Shown: piece after piece, positions 59,793 through 64,000 of the stretch
Position numbering within the stretch: the stretch's first letter is position 1
How the letters are laid out: every line of letters starts with the position of its first letter
Origin: Emticicia sp040253585
Lineage (GTDB): Bacteria; Bacteroidota; Bacteroidia; Cytophagales; Spirosomataceae
Reading direction: 5' to 3'
DNA: 64,000 nucleotides
Assembly: GCF_040253585.1 (NCBI RefSeq)
Contig: NZ_JBELAU010000012.1
Location: 124,001 to 188,000, forward strand
The notes under the pieces: model-generated
Seen by the model: the letters and a program-made list of their open reading frames with translations, nothing else
Databases searched by the model: none
Told to the model about the DNA's origin: nothing
Program-made: the position numbers and the translations under genes

Positions 59793-62223
59793 TTTTCTCA
59801 GTGATGGTTAATTGATAATTTTCTTCAGCAACCTCATATTTATTCGTTATAGATGTTTTATTTAGCACCTCAATGGCGTCATTGATTATCTTCTTGACAT
59901 CATCAGTCGAGCGTGGATTATAAAAATATTCATTCAGTAATGGAATTACTTTTGTATTCATAGCCGACTTAAAATTGAATGCTTGATTTTCTTTATTCAT
60001 AAAATAAGCATGACCAATCATAAAATCAACGCCTTTTTTCGCTTTAATGGCATAATTGAGGGCTACAAAAAAGTCTTGATATTCGTTTACAACCTTATCT
60101 TTATTTGGGAATAGACCAACAAACTCGAACCGTCGTCTTAGTGCAATATCAAGCAAGGCTATTGATTTATCAGCCGTATTCATTGTGCCGATAATATGAA
60201 GGTTTTTTGGTACTGTAAACTTAGTCTTACCATCGGGCAGACGAACTTCCATTTCGTGTTCATTACCCCAGCGTTTGTCGTCTTCTATCAAGGTTATGAG
60301 TTCGCCAAAAACTCTTGAGATATTGGCTCGATTGATTTCATCAATCACTAAAACGTAGTTTTTGAGAGCCACACTTTCAACAGCCTGAATAGTGATTTCT
60401 TTCTCCTTTGTTTGGGCAAATTCTCTCAATTCGACCGTAATTTTGAAATAATAAGATATATGTTCTCTTGCTAAACCAGAAATATCAGGCGTTTTTTTAG
60501 CTTCTTGCCTACTTGTAAAACCGCTGTTATATATCTTTTTTATATCCTCAAACTTCATCCGTCTTTTACCTACATTCCAGTTATTTCCAGTATAATAAAA
60601 AGCATCCTCTGTAACTTCATCAATATAAACGGATTCTGTTATCTTGTATTGACCGTTTTTATCAGTCTCTATCTGGTCTAAAACTTTGTTCTTGAATAAT
60701 TCTAATATTTCATCAAAGCTTTTTTCTTGCCTAATATCTTGAATTGGTTTTTGACTATCTTTTAAGTTTGTCAAAGCTCGTTGGCAAATTTCAAAGAATA
60801 CGCCTCTATGTTCGCTAAAACCTAATCCTTCACCACGAAGGTCGGGTTTTAGTCCCATCACAAAATCTTCATAGCTATAATTTTGGTGAAATGTGATAAA
60901 ATCAAGCTGGCGGTCTTCTTCTTTGGCAAGTTCTGATTTAAACCATGTTTTGGCCGTAGTATAGTTTTCGTCGGTTACCTTTATACCTTTTGCTATCTCA
61001 TAGGCATGAGCAACCGTTGAGTATGTTTTTCCAGTGCCAGGAGGGCCGTAAAGAATTTGGTTGAGTGGGTGGTTCATGTTTAAAACTTTTTCCGTAGATT
61101 CTTGCATTAAAGCAAAGAGTGTTTCATAATAGTATCTAAACTCAGCTTTATCAGTTGGATAGTCCGTAATATCGGTTAATGTTTTTAAGACTAAACTGTG
61201 GTCAGCTTTCCATACTCCCTTTGTTTTCCACTCAACATCTCGACAGTTTTTAAAATAATCTCTTCCTTCATCAAAATAGCAATCTGAACTCACAATGCCA
61301 TATCCTAAGAGTTCGCTACGCCCTCTTTTAACAAATACTACGTCTCCAATTTGCATTTTTTCTTTGAAATCAATATTGGCAGCAGTATCATTTCGTTTAG
61401 TACTTTGAGTTTGTTCAATTTGTTGAAGTTCTCGCTGTATTAATTCTCGACTTTCATATTCGTTTAAATCCCCAAGAGAATCCCAACCCAAAGCCATTAT
61501 TGAATTTTCGTAGAATTCATCCCAAAGTTCAGCATTTTCACCAGGGGCGTATATCCAGTATTTTTTTGTAGATTCATTTGCTTTAGATTCAATTTTCTTA
61601 TCGAATGTTAGATATAAAATATCTTGGGCAAGAATCATGAAATGATTATCTTGAAATACCCCTTGTGGTAGTTTTGACCTAAATAATTCAATTAGTTCGG
61701 TATCTGGCTTGATATAATCATTGATGAAATCGCTAACTAACTCTAAGTAATGAACGTATTTCTCTCCTTTTTTCTTAGGCTTTACACCTAAATAAATACA
61801 GTATTTTCTGTAAAACGAATCCTTGTATAAAGTATATTTTTCAGGGTTATGAAAAGTAAGGAAAGTTGATACTGTTCTTTCATCATGATGATGACCAAGA
61901 TGTGGGATGAGTGTGCGATAAACTTGTAATACTTCATTATCAAACCTTGAAATTCGGTCTTTTAGTGGAGTCTTTTCATCAAATAGGGTTATTAAACACT
62001 TTCTATACTCTTCTGGTCTATCTTTTAGTAAGTGATTACGGACTGAAATAGCATTATAAAAAAGCAAGTTTCTAAAGTCTATTGCTTTGAAGTCTTCTAC
62101 AAATTTATCGGCATCAATACTTGGTTTTCTTTGATATTTTGCCAAAACCTCCCATTTGAAGAGTTCATCAGATAAACCATATTGTTGTATGTGTTTTCTG
62201 TATTTTTCTATTATCTCTTTCAT
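59779..62223 (-). CDS. mcrB: McrB-type AAA+ GTPase with EVE-like domain
   Basis: The 814-residue protein (start MKEIIEKY at 62223, nine codons inside the longest frame) is the motor and DNA-recognition subunit. An N-terminal helical region (1-215) is followed by an EVE/PUA-like domain (about 220-350) with YWIYAPGENAELWDEF, GWDSLGDL and GDVVFVKRG, a fold that reads modified bases. The AAA+ part has Walker A GPPGTGKT (Lys399), Walker B YVLVIDEINRAN, and MNTADKS, the NxxD GTP-specificity motif of McrB. The EVE-like head instead of the classical McrB DNA domain suggests a different modified-base target. The gene is AT-rich, as the helicase gene is. Confidence 0.92.
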   Translation of the reverse strand: MKEIIEKYRKHIQQYGLSDELFKWEVLAKYQRKPSIDADKFVEDFKAIDFRNLLFYNAISVRNHLLKDRPEEYRKCLITLFDEKTPLKDRISRFDNEVLQVYRTLIPHLGHHHDERTVSTFLTFHNPEKYTLYKDSFYRKYCIYLGVKPKKKGEKYVHYLELVSDFINDYIKPDTELIELFRSKLPQGVFQDNHFMILAQDILYLTFDKKIESKANESTKKYWIYAPGENAELWDEFYENSIMALGWDSLGDLNEYESRELIQRELQQIEQTQSTKRNDTAANIDFKEKMQIGDVVFVKRGRSELLGYGIVSSDCYFDEGRDYFKNCRDVEWKTKGVWKADHSLVLKTLTDITDYPTDKAEFRYYYETLFALMQESTEKVLNMNHPLNQILYGPPGTGKTYSTVAHAYEIAKGIKVTDENYTTAKTWFKSELAKEEDRQLDFITFHQNYSYEDFVMGLKPDLRGEGLGFSEHRGVFFEICQRALTNLKDSQKPIQDIRQEKSFDEILELFKNKVLDQIETDKNGQYKITESVYIDEVTEDAFYYTGNNWNVGKRRMKFEDIKKIYNSGFTSRQEAKKTPDISGLAREHISYYFKITVELREFAQTKEKEITIQAVESVALKNYVLVIDEINRANISRVFGELITLIEDDKRWGNEHEMEVRLPDGKTKFTVPKNLHIIGTMNTADKSIALLDIALRRRFEFVGLFPNKDKVVNEYQDFFVALNYAIKAKKGVDFMIGHAYFMNKENQAFNFKSAMNTKVIPLLNEYFYNPRSTDDVKKIINDAIEVLNKTSITNKYEVAEENYQLTITEKNAGN

Positions 62224-62506
62224 AAATATTTTTTGCAATGCCCATTTCAAAAAGCCTATAAACTTGTTATACTCCTTTGAATCGAATCAATAAGTACTCA
62301 TATTATCTTCAGACTCATCAGATTTTGTGCTGAATTAAGAGTTTTAAACTGAGTTAATTCTTATTTTCCACTTTGCGAAACGGATAATTGTCTTTCTTGA
62401 CTTATTAGTTGTTGATTTATTTGTACTTTGTTTCTAAAAACAATAGTACTTCTTTCTAAACTTATAAGTAGTGTGTGTTAATTGACTGATTGTCAATTAA
62501 TTAAAG
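62224..62506. other. Intergenic region between hipT and mcrB
   Basis: The region is AT-rich and has no supported ORF. It must hold the mcrBC promoter on the minus strand, but I see no exact TAnnTTTG box there. Confidence 0.45.
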
Positions 62507-63448
62507 CTATTTTGTTTCTATTTTTCTCTCTCTTTCTACTACCAAATTCAAATACTCATCTGCCAGCGATTGGCTTAAAAAACTTTCATGAATCATCTTC
62601 TTCATGCTTTCCTTTTTGTTAGCAAATTTCTGATAAACCCTTTCCATTGCTTTTGGACTAATTCCCAACGATTCGCCCAATTTATCAAAGTCTATTTTTT
62701 TTAGGCGATTCTTTTTTCCGTTAATCGTTAATGCCATTTCTTCCAAATCTTGGGGCATTGCCAATTTGGTTGAAACTAAATCATAAGCAGGAGTTAATTG
62801 AATTTCTCCCGTTGGTGTTTTCATCAGTGAAAAGTTTTTGAGGTGCATATCTGCATTGCTCGTCAGGAAACAAAAGATACTTAGTTCAAAAAACGATAGT
62901 GCATCTAAACCCGTATTGGTACTGAATGTTTTAATAGCCTTTCCTACTTTTTCCATCGAACCACGATATTTATGCTCGGTTAAAGTACCTGTTAATTGAC
63001 ATAGGTCTTCTACATGGATTTTTTGCCCGTTTTGTCTATCAAATCGTTTGGTAAGATAAGCCAACTCGCCCGAACTCAAACGAATGAGTGAATGCTCTGC
63101 CGTGCGAATACCGTATAAGGCTGCCAGTTTCATGGTTAAATCTTCGTTTTCGGGTAGTTGCGGAAAATGTTCGGTAGGAGGTTTTAAAATATAATCTCCC
63201 CATAATCCTACAATGGTTAGTCTGTTATGAGTAGCATCCACTTTTTCTAATGAAAGCGATAATTTGGGCTGAACGCCCGTAACCGTCATACGTTGAACTA
63301 TGGCTTTCTGTGCCATCAATTTCAACTCTTCCACGCCAAAATTGAGTATAGGAGCTTGATTTACCCCAAAAAAATGTTTGGAGCATTTTTTATGAAAATC
63401 TATTTCTTGATTTTCTAAGGGCTGATAGCAATATAAGCATCTACTCAT
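62507..63448 (-). CDS. hipT: HipT-type serine/threonine kinase toxin
   Basis: The 313-residue kinase corresponds to HipA without its N-terminal subdomain, as in the three-part HipBST systems. It begins with a zinc-knuckle-like CLYCYQPL, then DFHKKCSKHFFG, the Gly-rich loop TVTGVQPKLSLSL (equivalent to the SIS-type autophosphorylation loop of HipT), the catalytic SNADMHLKN with Asp200, and the metal motif PAYDLVS. HipT phosphorylates an aminoacyl-tRNA synthetase in E. coli; the target here is unknown. Its ATG overlaps the end of hipS by 8 bases. Confidence 0.9.
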   Translation of the reverse strand: MSRCLYCYQPLENQEIDFHKKCSKHFFGVNQAPILNFGVEELKLMAQKAIVQRMTVTGVQPKLSLSLEKVDATHNRLTIVGLWGDYILKPPTEHFPQLPENEDLTMKLAALYGIRTAEHSLIRLSSGELAYLTKRFDRQNGQKIHVEDLCQLTGTLTEHKYRGSMEKVGKAIKTFSTNTGLDALSFFELSIFCFLTSNADMHLKNFSLMKTPTGEIQLTPAYDLVSTKLAMPQDLEEMALTINGKKNRLKKIDFDKLGESLGISPKAMERVYQKFANKKESMKKMIHESFLSQSLADEYLNLVVERERKIETK

Positions 63449-63776
63449 GGTTTTCGTCGATTATAGGTTTGATGCTTACTGCTCCGATACAATCGCCACA
63501 AACGGCTAAAAGCAAGCCCATGCGGTCACGCAAATTGATTTTCCAGTTGTCGGACGCAATCGCTAAAAGCCAACCTTCGGGAATTAGTCCATCGAAAAAC
63601 GGGAATAATGTATTACTGCTAAAAACTTGTTTTTGTAAAGGCATGATGAAAGATATTGCCTGAGCGTTGGGTAGCTCTAAATAACGTTCATCGTACTGAA
63701 AAAAATAGCCATCCTCATTTTCGGTAATGATACCTGCCAAATTATCTTGATAAAAAACTTGACCCGACCTACTCAT
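63441..63776 (-). CDS. hipS: HipS-type antitoxin (HipA N-terminal subdomain)
   Basis: The 111 residues equal the N-terminal subdomain 1 of HipA as a separate protein: GYFFQYDERYL, the SFIMPL strand, FFDGLIPEGWLL with the conserved EGW whose Trp enters the HipT site in E. coli HipS, and GAVSIKP at the end. In HipBST systems this piece, not HipB, neutralises the kinase. It is flanked by 8-base overlaps with both neighbours; the reading frame is intact and the stop is not a frameshift inside an otherwise joined hipA. Confidence 0.88.
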   Translation of the reverse strand: MSRSGQVFYQDNLAGIITENEDGYFFQYDERYLELPNAQAISFIMPLQKQVFSSNTLFPFFDGLIPEGWLLAIASDNWKINLRDRMGLLLAVCGDCIGAVSIKPIIDENHE

Positions 63777-63975
63777 GGCTCGCCTCCTTTCTGATTACGC
63801 CCACTTCGCTCCCAAATAAATCTAAAACTTGATTTACTTTATCGAGCCGAAGGCTGGGTTTTCCTTGCTCTAAATCACGGACAAAACGAAGGCCAACGCC
63901 CGCTTTTTCGGCAAGGTCGGTTTGGGTTAAGCCTAAATGCTTTCTTCTTTCTTTGATAAATGAAGCTATTTTCAT
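63769..63975 (-). CDS. hipB: HipB-type HTH antitoxin/repressor
   Basis: The 68-residue protein is an XRE-type helix-turn-helix (IKERRKHLGLTQTDLAEKAGV, recognition helix GLRFVRDLEQGK), the length and layout of HipB. It should bind DNA as a dimer and repress the hipBST operon; an 18-base palindrome just before its start is the likely operator. Its stop overlaps the hipS start by 8 bases. Confidence 0.9.
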   Translation of the reverse strand: MKIASFIKERRKHLGLTQTDLAEKAGVGLRFVRDLEQGKPSLRLDKVNQVLDLFGSEVGVIRKEASHE

Positions 63976-63982
63976 AAAAATA

Positions 63983-64000
63983 TATACCCGAAAGGGTATA
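63983..64000. promoter_or_regulatory. Operator of hipBST
   Basis: TATACCC-GAAA-GGGTATA is a perfect 7-bp inverted repeat spanning 18 bases, 7 bases from the hipB ATG. The known E. coli HipB site TATCC-N8-GGATA also spans 18 bases with the same outer TA-rich ends. The promoter continues beyond the window. Confidence 0.75.

Noticed and set aside
63441..63776. Possible frameshift splitting a single hipA gene
   Set aside because: The break falls exactly at the HipS/HipT boundary, with an 8-base start-stop overlap, a proper ATG and an added zinc-knuckle N-terminus on the kinase, all typical of the tripartite system.
1..64000. tRNA, rRNA, CRISPR arrays, IS elements and integrases
   Set aside because: No cloverleaf-like segment, regular spacer array, transposase or recombinase frame was found by reading; a tRNAscan or CRISPR finder run would be decisive.

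Overview
The window reads as chromosome of a low-GC Bacteroidota, most likely a Cytophagales member (inferred; genus not determinable). Grounds: promoter -7 boxes of the Bacteroidota type TAnnTTTG, often with a TTG 17-23 bases upstream; starts with little or no Shine-Dalgarno sequence; a type IX secretion C-terminal sorting domain; a 3-coathanger-type C-terminus; DUF983, DUF481 and DUF1080 proteins; and many short palindromes between genes.

Layout. (1) 1-3936: hexuronate catabolism, with the end of uxuA, a KDG kinase and a KDPG aldolase on +, and tagaturonate reductase on -. A secreted GH28 pectinase at 13.9 kb fits the same diet. (2) 4.2-10.5 kb: housekeeping genes (TerC, PlsC-type acyltransferase, GatC, ROK glucokinase, SDR, MlaE/MlaF lipid ABC transporter). 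(3) 10.5-26.6 kb: secreted hydrolases and envelope proteins (GH3-beta-lactamase fusion, GH28, Lon, amidohydrolase, TSUP transporter, DUF983, DUF481, a T9SS-exported glycosidase-like protein). (4) 26.5-31 kb: a glycan cluster (multi-pass GT-C-like protein, GT2, CDP-paratose epimerase-like protein). (5) 31-41 kb: metabolic genes (LhgO, monoamine oxidase with the flavin-binding Cys, penicillin acylase family, AEC and MFS transporters, zinc alcohol dehydrogenase, DUF1080). (6) 41-64 kb: accessory region with an SF2 helicase with nuclease-like C-terminus, a Fic protein with its own operator, a tightly packed envelope operon, an McrBC restriction system, and a tripartite HipB-HipS-HipT module whose palindromic operator ends the window.

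The most unusual locus is the five-gene + operon at 45551-56799. It encodes an actin/Hsp70-fold ATPase, a signal-peptide/TM/coiled-coil protein, a 1846-residue polytopic protein ending in a complete penicillin-binding transpeptidase domain (SxxK, SxN, KTG), a small membrane-anchored protein, and a TM protein with an SH3b-like outer domain. The membrane layout of the giant protein resembles a SEDS glycosyltransferase fused to its class B PBP. I infer a dedicated peptidoglycan-synthesis or envelope machine with its own cytoplasmic actin-like ATPase.

A second theme is the intergenic DNA: several families of REP-like palindromes, many directly beside stop codons of minus-strand genes, long bidirectional terminators between convergent genes, and short-word near-tandem spacers inside operons. 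I saw no tRNA, rRNA, CRISPR array, insertion sequence or integrase.
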